Shown here: positions 1-10,663 of the stretch, piece by piece
Position numbering within the stretch: position 1 is the stretch's first letter
How the letters are laid out: the number at the start of each line of letters is the position of its first letter
Source: Pratylenchus scribneri
Taxonomy: Eukaryota; Nematoda; Chromadorea; Rhabditida; Pratylenchidae
Reading direction: 5' to 3'
Assembly: GCA_030063045.1 (NCBI GenBank)
Contig: JAQSEB010000019.1
Span: 1,860,001 to 1,924,000 of the forward strand
DNA: 64,000 nt
Program-made: the position numbers and the translations under genes
The notes under the pieces: model-generated
Databases searched by the model: none
The model's input: the letters and a program-made list of their open reading frames with translations, nothing else
Told to the model about the DNA's origin: nothing

Positions 1-69
1 ATTAATTTATTTATATTTTCATTTTGTGAATTTATTCAAGGAATAAATATATATTCTCTTTATTATTAT

Positions 70-552
70 TTATTGTTGGCAAAAGCATTTAAGGAAACAA
101 GCCAATTTCAATTTTTCCTTCTTTTCCATTGTTGGTTGTGTCGTCACTCCATGAACACTGTCGAAAATACCTTTGAATCTTTCCCATAATGATTTATTTT
201 GGGGCCCATTTTGATTGAAACGAATGCGGCAATCATCGAAGCATTTTCCCTTAAAAATTAATTAAATTAATTAAATAATTAATAAATAATGATTTACATC
301 CAATAAGAAGACTTCCTTCTCTTCTCCATGGCCTCCCTTTTCAACATGGTAACGGCTAGCCGGATCAATGCATTCCACTTCTTGTTGTTGGGGTTTTTCT
401 CGCTTGAAACGGATTAAATCGTCCTGCAAAAGTTTAAATATAGCAGTAAATAAACCCAAATAATTTTTTACCATGCCATCAATTTCAAGGCAATTTGTGT
501 AAAAAATTAGGCTTATCAAATAAAAGGAATAAAATAAAATTATGCTTTTCAT
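70..552 (-). CDS. small secreted Cys-containing protein, two exons
   Basis: Exons 552-298 and 249-70 (intron 297-250, GTAAAT...AG, phase 0) give 144 residues. Residues 1-21 are a hydrophobic signal peptide (MKSIILFYSFYLISLIFYTN). The mature protein has one Cys in exon 1 and six in exon 2, in the pattern C-x3-C ... C-x3-C-x-C near the C-terminus. The Cys spacing could suit a nematode DUF19-type secreted domain, but I cannot confirm that. No catalytic motif is visible. It is probably secreted and of unknown function. Confidence 0.7.
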
Positions 553-1154
553 TTTTTAGCGCAATTCTTTTATTTACTAAATGAAATTTGGAAAACAGAA
601 ATAAAGTTTAAATTTAAAAAGATAGTTTAAGAGTGGTTATCGGCAAATTGATTGGTTGCGCTCCCATCTTTATTATTTGCCGCAATTTCTGGTTCTTTAC
701 AATTCGGGAATTGAACCGAAATGATGATGGAGAATCGGAGCAGAGGAAGAAATTTTTGATTGATTGTTTTTAAGTAAATATTATTAATTAATTCTTTAAA
801 ATTTTTAATTTTCCTATTATTTCTCAGTTATAAAATCAATGTAAAAAGGTCAAAAAACCGATGTCAACAACAACTGTTCAAAAAGTAATGTCAAGAAAAT
901 CAAAATCGAGAAAATAAAAAAAAGAAATGAATGAGTCGAGAAATGACTTTTGACTTGACTGGGATTTTATTTGAAAATTGATCCTTTCATTCATCCCATA
1001 TGTCATATTATACATAAATTCCATCCAATTTCTTAAAAAAAGTTCTCATAAATAAAAAGCATCTGCCAATATATTAGCTCCAAGTAAACATATTAATCAA
1101 AGTTTAATATTTTTATACATTTTAATTTTCACAATAATAAATAAAACTATTGGA
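553..1154. other. intergenic, AT-rich
   Basis: No convincing exon or RNA gene was seen. It holds AT-rich stretches between divergently oriented genes. Confidence 0.5.
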
Positions 1155-1506
1155 ATGCGGCAAAAGGACCGAGAAGCATTGGACTATGACAAGAAGCGCA
1201 TATTTGGGCCACATTGGCCATATTATTTCAATTGTGTCTATCCTGGCTACAATAATTCATATTATCCGGAGACGGTGCGATTTAATTCATTTACATTTAT
1301 TTAAATATTTAGATGAGATGTAAATATGCAAAAATGGATGTGAATATGGACCTTTGGAAGGTGATGGTGCCAGGAAGAATGCATAAAACGTAAAATTTAT
1401 TTAAATTGACAATTACTTTATTTAATTAAAATTACAAATTTTCAGGAATTATCTTCCCCATATTCGTTGGTATTACCCGTATGATAATTGGCTTCGCTAT
1501 TATTGA
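1155..1506 (+). CDS. small Tyr/Trp-rich hypothetical protein
   Basis: Three exons close in frame: 1155-1274, 1313-1389 and 1446-1506, giving 85 residues. The protein is rich in Tyr, Pro and Trp (FGPHWPYYF, RWYYPYDNWLRYY at the C-terminus). No signal peptide is seen, so an upstream first exon may be missing. The first donor (GTGCGA) is weak. No family is recognised. The support is the consistent splice phase and the unusual, non-random composition. Confidence 0.45.
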
Positions 1507-2293
1507 ATGAAAAAGACGGATGGAAATAATGAAAATAAAATTAATGAATGAACAGATTTTTGAATAATTCATAAACATTAATGGACAAATTTTTGAAATA
1601 AATTTTATATCTGATAAACATTTTTCGAGCAGAAAAAAAATTCAAAATTTACTCCAAAAGATCAACATCAGAGATTGTGGAATTTGATCTAGAAAAATTC
1701 GAATATTCCATAGACAAATTCATTCATAATAAATTAGCACAAATTTGTCATCGTTCAAAATTTTTTTACTCAAGGGGACTCGGAAATTCCAATTATAGAA
1801 GATCTTGAAAGATCAAAATTGGGAACATTCTTCTGCTCCACTTGGCTTGATTTGATCTTTTCCCAGCCGAAACCAAGGTCAAAAAGTCATTGTTGATTCT
1901 TGCGGCTGCCAGCTGGCACCAATTGAACACAAATCAACATAGATTTTGAGAGTAATTAGCGCCGCTCCAAAATTGAGGCCAATTTTGTGCAGCCCCCAAG
2001 CATATTTGTGGGAACTGCGCCAAGTTTTAAAGGGAAACAATTCTCGATTTTCATGTTTTCTTCCAAAGAAGAATGCGACAACAAATTCCCTCATATTTTT
2101 CTTTAAATAGTTGTTACCTTCCCCATTTGACCTTGTTGTTGTTTTGATGGAATTTTCTAAAGAATTGGTGAATGAACATTTTTTATATTTGACAAACAAA
2201 AACATCGACATTAAAATTACTTTTTTATTACATTTATTTTTTTATGAAGAGTAATTAATCATTTTTTATAGAAAAATACACAAATTTAAAAAT
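1507..2293. other. intergenic
   Basis: A 110-codon reverse-strand ORF (2211-1879) is present but shows no domain, signal or splice support. Nothing else is visible. Confidence 0.4.
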
Positions 2294-2997
2294 ATGTCTC
2301 AATGTTTTATAATATTCATTTTCCTTCTATTTCCAATATTCATCAATAATTTGCCCATAAATGATTCTGGAGAAGGTAAATAATTCTTTTAAAATTATTC
2401 TCCCCATTCTCCCAGATTCTCATCATCAAATATTCAAACGTGTCCGAAGGCAAGGTGGCATGGATTTGGGCGATATGGACATTGGCCAAATGATGGGAGG
2501 AGAGGGAGGAGGAGGGGGAAAGGGAAAAGGTGGAGCGACAGGAGGAGGTGGCGGTGGTGGACTTCTTGGAGGAGACGATGATGATATGGGAGGATTGGGC
2601 GGAGGCGGCGGAGGTGCCGGTGGCGGAAAAGGTGAAATTATTAAAATATACTGTATATCAAATATTTAATATTTCTGCCTGCTAGGCATATCAGCTTTTA
2701 AAGATTGAATTTTCTGAGTTAATAAATAACCTAAATTTCCCCTAAATTTTTGATTAGATTTATAATAGTAAGTCTAAATTAAATAAATATGAGAATGAAA
2801 AATATCCAAAAATGTATGATTTATGAGGGGGAATATTTCATAAATTTCTTGAAATAATTTATATTTTTTAATTAAATTTTTAAGGTGGCAATCGGCGGCG
2901 AATTCAACAATTTTCAAAAACTAATTTCAAGGATATTTCGCACACAAGGATCAAACAATTTAGCCAACATAAATCAACAATTGCTATTTTCAAGTGA
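2294..2997 (+). CDS. secreted glycine-rich protein
   Basis: Exons 2294-2375, 2416-2631 and 2885-2997, all phase 1, give 136 residues. Residues 1-20 form a signal peptide. A KRVRRQ dibasic site follows, of the kind cleaved in nematode secreted proteins. The middle is a Gly-rich tract (GGGGGG runs with DDDD and GKGKGG) and the C-terminal exon is Lys/Gln-rich. Gly-rich secreted proteins of this kind can be cuticle, matrix or antimicrobial-like; the sequence does not decide which. Confidence 0.65.
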
Positions 2998-4035
2998 ATT
3001 CATGTACATTTTATACCTTTATTTTTGCCTCATTAATCCATTCATTTTATCACAAATAAAATGGAAATTCATTTTTTATTAATTAAATTTCATGAAATAT
3101 ATTTAATAATTTGTATTTTGTGATTCGGAAGTTTTGCTTTTTTTTCTAAATTTATTTTATTTTTCTTCGAGTGAAATGGGGAAAACCATAAAAAGAATTT
3201 TGCTTACTCTAAATTTTATGTCTTCCTTTTTCGGTTAGTTCTAAAATTTTATTATCCATTTTTTGCGTTGAGATGTCCAAAATGTTGTCCATTCGCCGAA
3301 TTGGATGAAATATTATTTTTAGTGTTCTTTATTTCCGAGAAATAACCAAAAATCAGTTTCCAAAAAATTATAAAACGGACAAAAATATTCTCATTTTTCC
3401 ACATTTCCAAATTTGGTGATTAATTTCTTACACACCAAAAATTATTAAATTCCAAAGAATAGGCATATAGAATAAAGAAATTTCCATTTTTAAAATGATC
3501 TGCTGATTTTAATCAAATAAATCGCATGATTCCTAATTAATTAATTACTGAGCGATTTATTTCTACAATTTCTTAAAAAGGAATATAAAATAGTTCAATC
3601 CGAATAATTTTGTCAAATTTTTAAAATGATATCACAATATCAAACTAATATTTTATCATAAAATATTTCCAGAAAAATTAGAATTATTTTTTATAAATTT
3701 AAAATGAATATTTTGAAAAATGCAAAATATATTTGAGATTGAGATTTTACTGAACTACCTCCCTCTCTGTGATTTATTTGATCAAATTTTAATTTAATTA
3801 ATTTGCCATTCGCCAAATCCTTCCCACTCATTTGCAAATTGACACGTCACATTGAATTTATTTTTATTTATTAATTTGCCTTTATGACGTCCCAAATAAT
3901 TGGCCCCTAAATGCGCATTCATTTGAAAAATAATTTCTATAAAAGGACAGTCAATAAAATTTATCCAAATGATTCATTCATTTTTAGCAAATCCAATATA
4001 AATTCCATTAGTCTACAAATCAAAGTTCCATCAAA
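2998..4035. other. intergenic with promoter of next gene
   Basis: No gene is seen over about 1 kb of very AT-rich sequence. A TATA-like box lies at its right end. Confidence 0.5.
3938..3945 (+). promoter_or_regulatory. TATA-like box
   Basis: TATAAAAG lies 91 bp upstream of the ATG at 4036, a spacing typical of a core promoter. Confidence 0.4.
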
Positions 4036-4768
4036 ATGCTTGGAATGATGAATTGTCCGACAATTGATGTAATTTTTAATTTCAAAAATTATTTTCCAAT
4101 ATTTTCCATTTTTCCAGAATTTCGATTTTTACTCATCTTCCCCAAGGGCAATTCGGCAAATGGCAGCGGAGAATGAAGAATTTGCCAAAATTAATGGACA
4201 AAAGGAATTCAATGAAATTATTGTTCCCAATGGAGAAAAGAATACTTTGTTACCATCGGAGGATACATTAGATCGGCAACAGAGAACATCAAACATCAGC
4301 AATCCTTATCAAGTATTTTGGGGCCTAAATCAAAGGCCAAAAATTTCATATACAGAAGGTGGCATAATTGATTAAATTTTAATAATAAAAAGAATTCCCA
4401 TTCCCATAAGCAGATGGCCGACGTTTGATTGATGGAAAGTTGGCAAAGGAATTCGAGAAGCCGGCGGAAGATCTTTGGGGCCGAATCATTGCGGATTCAG
4501 TAACAAAGAACAAATTGTGCCATCAACGAAGCAACAGCCTCAATGAGAAATGTTCAGCATCTGGAGAAGAGGAGCAATACGGTGAAAATGAAAATGGCAA
4601 TGATGAGGAGGACACAAAACAAAGTGAGCTATTTCAAATTGATAAAGCAATATTTCAATTTCCCAATTTATAGAACGTCGATTTTCTTTTGGCTCAATTT
4701 TTCCACTGAAGAAAACAAAGTTGCCGCCGACAGAGAAAATTGCTAAAGAGAAGAAGAATCAAGCATAA
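4036..4768 (+). CDS. charged hypothetical protein, four exons
   Basis: Exons 4036-4068, 4118-4358, 4414-4623 and 4674-4768 join in frame to 192 residues. There is no signal peptide or TM segment. The middle is acidic (GEEEQYGENENGNDEED) and the C-terminus is basic (KIAKEKKNQA), suggesting an intracellular, possibly nuclear, disordered protein. No family is recognised. A TATA-like box precedes it. Confidence 0.6.
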
Positions 4769-5052
4769 TAAGAAATGAAGAATGGATAAGAATAGAAAAC
4801 AAATTGAAAACATTAACTAGTAATTATACAACAGATTAAATGTTTTAAAATAATTTTTGTACACAAAAAGTAGCAAAATTATTGGTTATATTTAATTTAT
4901 TTAGATAATATAATATACTATTTTAAAATCTGAAAAATTACCAATTACAATTAGTGTATTTTGTATCTAAAAATCCAAAAATTAATTAGAAAATTTTAAA
5001 TGATTTTATCAAAATGAAGTTTAAAAATAATCTTCAATATAAATAAAAAAAA

Positions 5053-7583
5053 TTAGCCAAATGGATTCCATGGTAGTCCTCCTATTATGCCACTAATAAT
5101 ATTCGTTGTGGTTGTAGGTGGTTTTGTTGTTGTTGTGGTTAATAATGTGGTTGAGACTGTGGTAATTGCGACTGTTGTAGTATTTATAAATTGTGTTGTA
5201 CTAGTACTCCCTAATGTAGTGGATTCTGTTGAAGGCATCATTGTAGTAGTCAGAGAAGGCGTCGTAGTATTAATTGAGAGGGTTGTGGATGTAGTTAGGA
5301 TGGTTGTATTCGTTGCAGCTACAGTGGTTGAATCTGTTGGAGTGGCTGGAGGCAGTGTAATATTCAAAGTGGTTGTCGGAGGCAAAGTTGCATTAGTTGT
5401 TGTTGGAGGCAATGTTGCGTTCGTAGTTGTCGGTGGCAGAGTTGCGTTGGTTGTTGTTGGAGGCAGAGTTGCGTTGGTTGTTGTTGGAGGCAGAGTTGCG
5501 TTGGTTGTTGTTGGAGGCAATGTTGTGTTTGTAGTTGTCGGAGGCAAAGTTGCATTGGTAGTTGTTGGTGGCAGAGTTGCGTTGGTTGTTGTTGGAGGCA
5601 ATGTTGTGTTTGTAGTTGTCGGAGGCAAAGTTGCATTGGTAGTTGTTGGTGGCAGAGTTGCATTTGTTGTTGTTGGAGGCAATGTTGCGTTCGTAGTTGT
5701 CGGTGGCAGAGTTGCGTTGGTTGTTGTTGGAGGCAGAGTTGCGTTCGTAGTTGTCGGTGGCAAAGTTGCGTTGGTTGTTGTTGGAGGCAGAGTTGCGTTC
5801 ATAGTTGTCAATGGCAGAGTTGCGTTGGTTGTTGTTGGAGGCAGAGTTGCGTTCGTAGTTGTCGGTGGCAGAGTTGCGTTGGTTGTTGTTGGAGGCAGAG
5901 TTGCGTTCGTAGTTGTCGGTGGCAGAGTTGCGTTGGTTGTTGTTGGAGGCAGAGTTGCGTTCGTAGTTGTCGGTGGCAGAGTTGCGTTGGTTGTTGTTGG
6001 AGGCAGAGTTGCGTTGGTTGTTGTTGGAGGCAATGTTGTGTTTGTAGTTGTCGGAGGCAAAGTTGAATTGGTAGTTGTCGGAGGCAAAGTTGCGTTGATT
6101 GTTGTTGGCGGCAATGTTGCATTGGTCATAGCTGTATTTGTATTGACCATAGTTGTAATTGTATGGGCAAAGCTGTTGTTGTATTCACCATAGCCGTACT
6201 TGTATTTGGCATAGCTGTTATTGTATTCACCATAGTTGTACTTGTATTTGGTATAGCTGTTGTTGTATTCACCATAGCCGTACTTGTATTTGGTATAGCT
6301 GTTGTTGTATTCACCATAGCTGTACTTGTATTTGGCAGAGTTGTTGTTGTATTCACCATAGCCGTACTTGTATTTGGCATAGCTGTTGTTGTATTCACCA
6401 TAATTGTACTTGTATTGGGCATAGCTGTTGTTGTATTTGGCATAGCTGTATTTGTATTGACCATAGTTGTAATTGTATTGGGCAAAGCTGTTTTTGTATT
6501 CACCATAGCCGTACTTGTATTTGGCATAGCTGTTATTGTATTCACCATAGTTGTACTTGTATTGGGCATAGCTGTTGTTGTATTCACCATAGCCGTACTT
6601 GTATTTGGCATAGCTGTTGTTGTATTCACCATAGCCGTACTTGTATTTGGTATAGCTGTTGTTGTATTCACCATAGCTGTACTTGTATTTGGCAGAGTTG
6701 TTGTTGTATTCACCATAGCCGTACTTGTATTTGGCATAGCTGTTGTTGTATTCACCATAATTGTACTTGTATTGGGCATAGCTGTTGTTGTATTTGGCAT
6801 AGCTGTACTTGTATTAGGCATAGCTGTTGTTGTATTGACCATAGCTGTACTTGTATTTGGCATAGATGTGGTTGTATTGACCATAGCTGTTATTGTTGAT
6901 AAACTTGTATTTTGCATAGATGTCGTAGTTGATAAACTTGTATTGGCTGTAGGCACAGTTGTCCCATTTTGTGACAATGTGACTGTAGGCGAAACTGTCG
7001 TATTTGTTGCCAATGAGGTGATTCCCATTAAAGTTGAATTTGCCAAAGTTGCGACTTGGGCTGTAGTATTTGGTGTCAAAATTGTCGCATTTTGAATAGC
7101 TATAATTTGATTTGGAATTGTACTAGTTAATGTCATTATTGTTGTATTTTGCTGTGCTGATGCAATAGATGTATTGGTATAAATCAATGTTTTTTGTGTT
7201 GTTACAATGGAATATCCTTTAATTAATAATTTATAAATTTTTTAATAATTTTTTACCAGAATTTGTTGTTGATGTATTTTGTCCACATGGAACCACTTCA
7301 GCATATGCTCCACTGAAAATTTAAGTTTCAAATTCATTAATTTTAACAAAATATACGGGCAGTTGAAGTTGTTGTTTTGTAAACAGCCAGCTGGAATTGG
7401 AGCACATGGTCGAATTCGTCGCTGAATATTCAACAGAATCATTGATGGAGGTGAACTAGGACACAATTTCCATGGACCCCATTCACCCCAGGAACCAATT
7501 GTTTGGCATTGTTGTTGGCCATATATTTTAAATGAATAAATGATGATTAATATATTGATGAATATCAATTGATATCGGATCAT
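5053..7583 (-). CDS. secreted thrombospondin-1/mucin-like Thr-repeat protein (one frameshift)
   Basis: Exons 7583-7357, 7312-7257 and 7216-5053. Residues 1-22 are a signal peptide. A thrombospondin type-1-like module follows (GSWGEWGPWKLC, then RRIRPC, then PGAYAEVVPCG). The rest, about 700 residues, is Thr/Asn repeats. Block A (about 6900-6160) has a 14-residue unit like NTTTAMPNTSTAMV. Block B (about 6130-5380) has about 28 copies of a 9-residue unit NATLPPTTT, each with an N-glycosylation sequon. The C-terminus is hydrophobic (IISGIIGGLPWNPFG). One T is missing near 6164, so blocks A and B lie in different frames. The repeats fit a heavily O- and N-glycosylated surface or gland mucin. The opposite-strand ORFs over the repeats are shadows. 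Confidence 0.75.
5380..6130 (-). repeat. 27-bp coding tandem repeat (about 28 copies)
   Basis: A 27-bp unit encoding NATLPPTTT repeats within the mucin-like gene. Copies differ mainly at the first residues (NAT, NTT, NST) and at synonymous sites, and longer 54-bp periods are visible. Confidence 0.9.
6160..6900 (-). repeat. 42-bp coding tandem repeat (about 17 units)
   Basis: A 42-bp unit encoding NTTTAMPNTSTAMV and variants (AMP, TLP, AIP, ALP). A higher-order segment of about 370 bp appears twice, near 6170-6480 and 6485-6800, so part of the array was duplicated as a block. Confidence 0.85.
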
Positions 7584-8185
7584 TTTTTAGCTTATTGTAA
7601 GCTAAAAATTCTATCAAATATAATTTTTATTAGAGAGTAAAAATAAAAGAGGAAATAAATATTTGAACAATCATTTATTTTGGCAAACAAATAAAAATAA
7701 TTCTCTCATCAATGTTCGAATTTAATCTTGTTAATCCGGCAATGGATGAAAGATAAAGAGAATTTCGATTTTCGCACATTGTAAAGTGCAAAATAATTTA
7801 ATAAAAAGACATCATTAAATTTTTTTATTGAAATTTTTATTTTTACAATTAATTAAAATTATTAAATGTAAAGAATTTATTAATTAAATTAATGAAATTA
7901 TTTTTGTATATTTTAATCAATGAATTTAGTTGCACTTTTTTAAATTTCCATTCCATTTCTAATTTTTAACTTCACAAGTTCTATATAAATTTAAGTTCTT
8001 CAATCAACTGAAAAGGGCAATCGACTGGCAAGTGGGAAACCAATAAATAAAGTCAATCAATGTAATTCAACATTTACACAAATTTCTTTACTAACTAAAA
8101 TGCGCAAACCTCACATTCCCCCATTCAATTTTTTTAGTCTTCCTTTTCCTTTCGCACCTTCTTTATTTACAATCAAAACACTGAA
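7584..8185. other. intergenic between divergent genes
   Basis: AT-rich, with no gene seen. A TATATAAA stretch occurs at 7982-7989. Confidence 0.4.
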
Positions 8186-9097
8186 ATGCGATTTTTCATA
8201 GCACAATTTAATTGCCTCCTTCAAATAATTCATTTAATTCTATTAATTTTCATTTTATTGCCTTTAACTGGCTTCTCAATTCCATCAATTCCCAGGGTTG
8301 GAAATTCATTATTATTAAATGATAATTAAAACAAAATTGATGAATAAATTAAAAATATAATAAAAAAAAACAATTTTTCGAATTATTAATTATTTAGAAT
8401 TTAGGACAAATATCCGGGTATTAAATTGCACCTCGTGGAAATGTCCAATTCCTTTGACGATGATTTCCTCCAACGGGGTCTTCGCAATCAACTTCCGGGC
8501 ATTACCCCAAACGCGATTCTGGATTTGGCCCAATGGTTCTATGCCAAATCCAATCCTTGCTGTGAAAGATTGTTGGACCAATTGGGCCTTCGTTCAATTT
8601 ATAATTGCAATTCTTTGCCACAACCAACCGACCATAAATCTACCATTTTCCTCTATCGACTTATTTTTGAATGCATTGGTGAAGGCAAAAATAATAAAGA
8701 ATGTTGTTTTGCGAAAGGCATAAAAAGGTAAAATTAAATAATTTCATACAATTAATTTATGTTAAAATTTATAATTTTAATTTTTAAAATAAGAATTGAG
8801 AATTTCATTTTAATTAAAAAAATAAAAATCAGAATTTTAATTTATTTTATTAAAATTTAAATTTGTATTTGAAGTGATCGATGTCTAAAACTGTGCGATG
8901 CTTCGAATCCATCAATTGATGTGAATTCATTGGAAAATAATGATGGAAATATTGCCTTAATGGATTCATGTGCAGCCGAAATAAAAATGCCAAAAGAACG
9001 TTTCCTGTGGCTAATTTTTGAATGCATAAATCCAAATTTTTCCAAAGTTCTTCAAATGACCCAAGAAGTTAAAAACGGCGAAATACGGGAAAGTTGA
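8186..9097 (+). CDS. secreted DB-module-like protein
   Basis: Exons 8186-8296, 8405-8727 and 8875-9097 give 218 residues. The start is followed by a long hydrophobic signal (LILLIFILLPLTGFS). The Cys pattern resembles the nematode DB module (PF01682): a CC pair (NPCCERLL), then FECIGEGKNNKECCFAKG, then DRCLKLCD, then C-x-AEI and a final FECI. Known DB modules are secreted Cys-rich domains of unknown function in nematodes. The family call is from memory of the pattern and needs a profile search. Confidence 0.6.
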
Positions 9098-9695
9098 TAT
9101 GATAATATTTGTATGCATATTTTTTTATTTTCGATAAATGAAAAATTCAATTTTTAAATAATATATTTAAGTATTTAATATTTTATTTAATTTGTTCAAT
9201 AAAATATTCAAAGTTCACATCTTAAAAATGTGGACTTTAATAGGTTAGAAATCTTAATTTAATTATTTTAGGAACATTTAATTTTTTCCTATTTGTAATA
9301 TTTATAATTCAAATTTATTCTCATTAAATTTTATTTATAAATTAAATTTCTTTCTTTTTTGGCTAATATCATTTTGCTGATCCAACAAACTAAACGGAAG
9401 CGGAATTTGCTAATAATAAAATTTTAAAAAGATATATTAAATTTCAGGTACATTCAAAAATAAATGAATGGGATTTTTGCTTTGGGTATTTCCTTTCATT
9501 TTTCGTGACTTTGATCTGTGAATTCTGCATTCACGTGAAAATTTTAGTAAAATAAATCAAAAGGATTTGGTTCTATTCAATCTTTGGACCAAAATTCTTG
9601 TAATTACATAAAATAAAAGAATGAATGTTTCTTTTTTACTCATTTTCTTCAGTCAATATTTGCGTCAAACAGAATTATAAATAAAAAAAGAAATG
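9098..9695. other. intergenic
   Basis: AT-rich upstream region of the heat-shock gene. No gene was seen. Confidence 0.5.
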
Positions 9696-9705
9696 TATAT
9701 AAAAA
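9696..9705 (+). promoter_or_regulatory. TATA box of small heat-shock gene
   Basis: TATATAAAAA lies 68-77 bp upstream of the ATG at 9773. Confidence 0.5.
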
Positions 9706-9772
9706 CCTAGTTTTCAAGCAGAATAAAACAAATTGAAAATAATTTTATAAAATAGAATAATTAAAAATTAAA

Positions 9773-10405
9773 ATGGCAATGTTCATGAATCCGAATCCAA
9801 GTTTTGCGTCAAAAGACGACGATGACTACATAAATCAACATCGTTGCAGTGCACTTAAAATTGTGTTCATCCCGGTGGCCAAATCGCAACTCCTTGCCCT
9901 TCATCGGCATAATGATAAGCCAACAACGGATATTCCCATTGAGCATGATTCGGCCACCACATGGGATTGTTCGTTTTTAATAAAACAAAAGTATTAAAAT
10001 TATTTTTTAGGGCCTCTGCAACATACGGATGGTGTTGTCAAAGTGAATAACACGGACGACAAATTCGAAGTCTCTTTGGATGTTCAATTCTTTGGGCCAC
10101 AAGAAATTGATGTAATAAATAAATAAATAATTTTGATTATTTTTTATTTTTTTAGGTGAAAGTGGCCGACCATGATGTTTTCATCCATTGTCTTCATGAA
10201 CCACGAAAAAGTGGAGAATAATTTTTGATAAATTTAATTCAATTAAATTGTTTATTTTTTAGATGAGGATGGCGCAGTTTGTAGGGAAATTCATCGATGC
10301 TATCGTTTGCCGAATGATGTGGAGCCGAACACATTGAGAAGCCAACTTTTCACAAATGGCATTATGGTGTTGAGTGCCAAGAAAAAGAAGAATGGAGGAC
10401 ATTGA
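9773..10405 (+). CDS. small heat-shock protein (alpha-crystallin/Hsp20 family)
   Basis: Exons 9773-9968, 10011-10111, 10156-10210 and 10263-10405 give 164 residues. After an N-terminal arm of about 63 residues the alpha-crystallin domain starts at [16 protein letters not shown]. It continues with [41 protein letters not shown] and a C-terminal [12 protein letters not shown], all expected strands of the family. Function: ATP-independent chaperone holding unfolded proteins. The IXI-type tail motif is not obvious. The first donor (T|GTTCGT) was chosen because only it preserves the DWPLQH core. Confidence 0.9.
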
Positions 10406-10663
10406 ATTCGAACATTAATTTCAACAATTAATCGATTTGTTAACATGAAATGCTTTTAAAAAATCAATAAAATTGAATTTAATGTACTAAAAATATTTTA
10501 TTAAATGGAATGGTGAATTTGGATTCCAGGCAATGTAAAATTTAGATCTTAATCTTTTTAAGTTCCATTTTTATTAAATCAATTGAAAATTTTAATGAAA
10601 ATATATATAAAATATTAAACAAAATATATTTCACATAAATTATTTAAAATTAAATTATTAAAT

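Noticed and set aside
1879..2211. 110-codon reverse ORF
   Set aside because: No supporting features; likely chance.
5087..6193. Long forward ORF rich in VVVGG over the mucin repeats
   Set aside because: Antisense shadow of the Thr-repeat array; the repeat keeps all frames open. The reverse strand has the signal peptide, splice sites and TSP1 module.
6159..7095. Forward ORFs with HSCCCI or VLVFGIAVV repeats
   Set aside because: Shadows of the 42-bp reverse-strand coding repeat.
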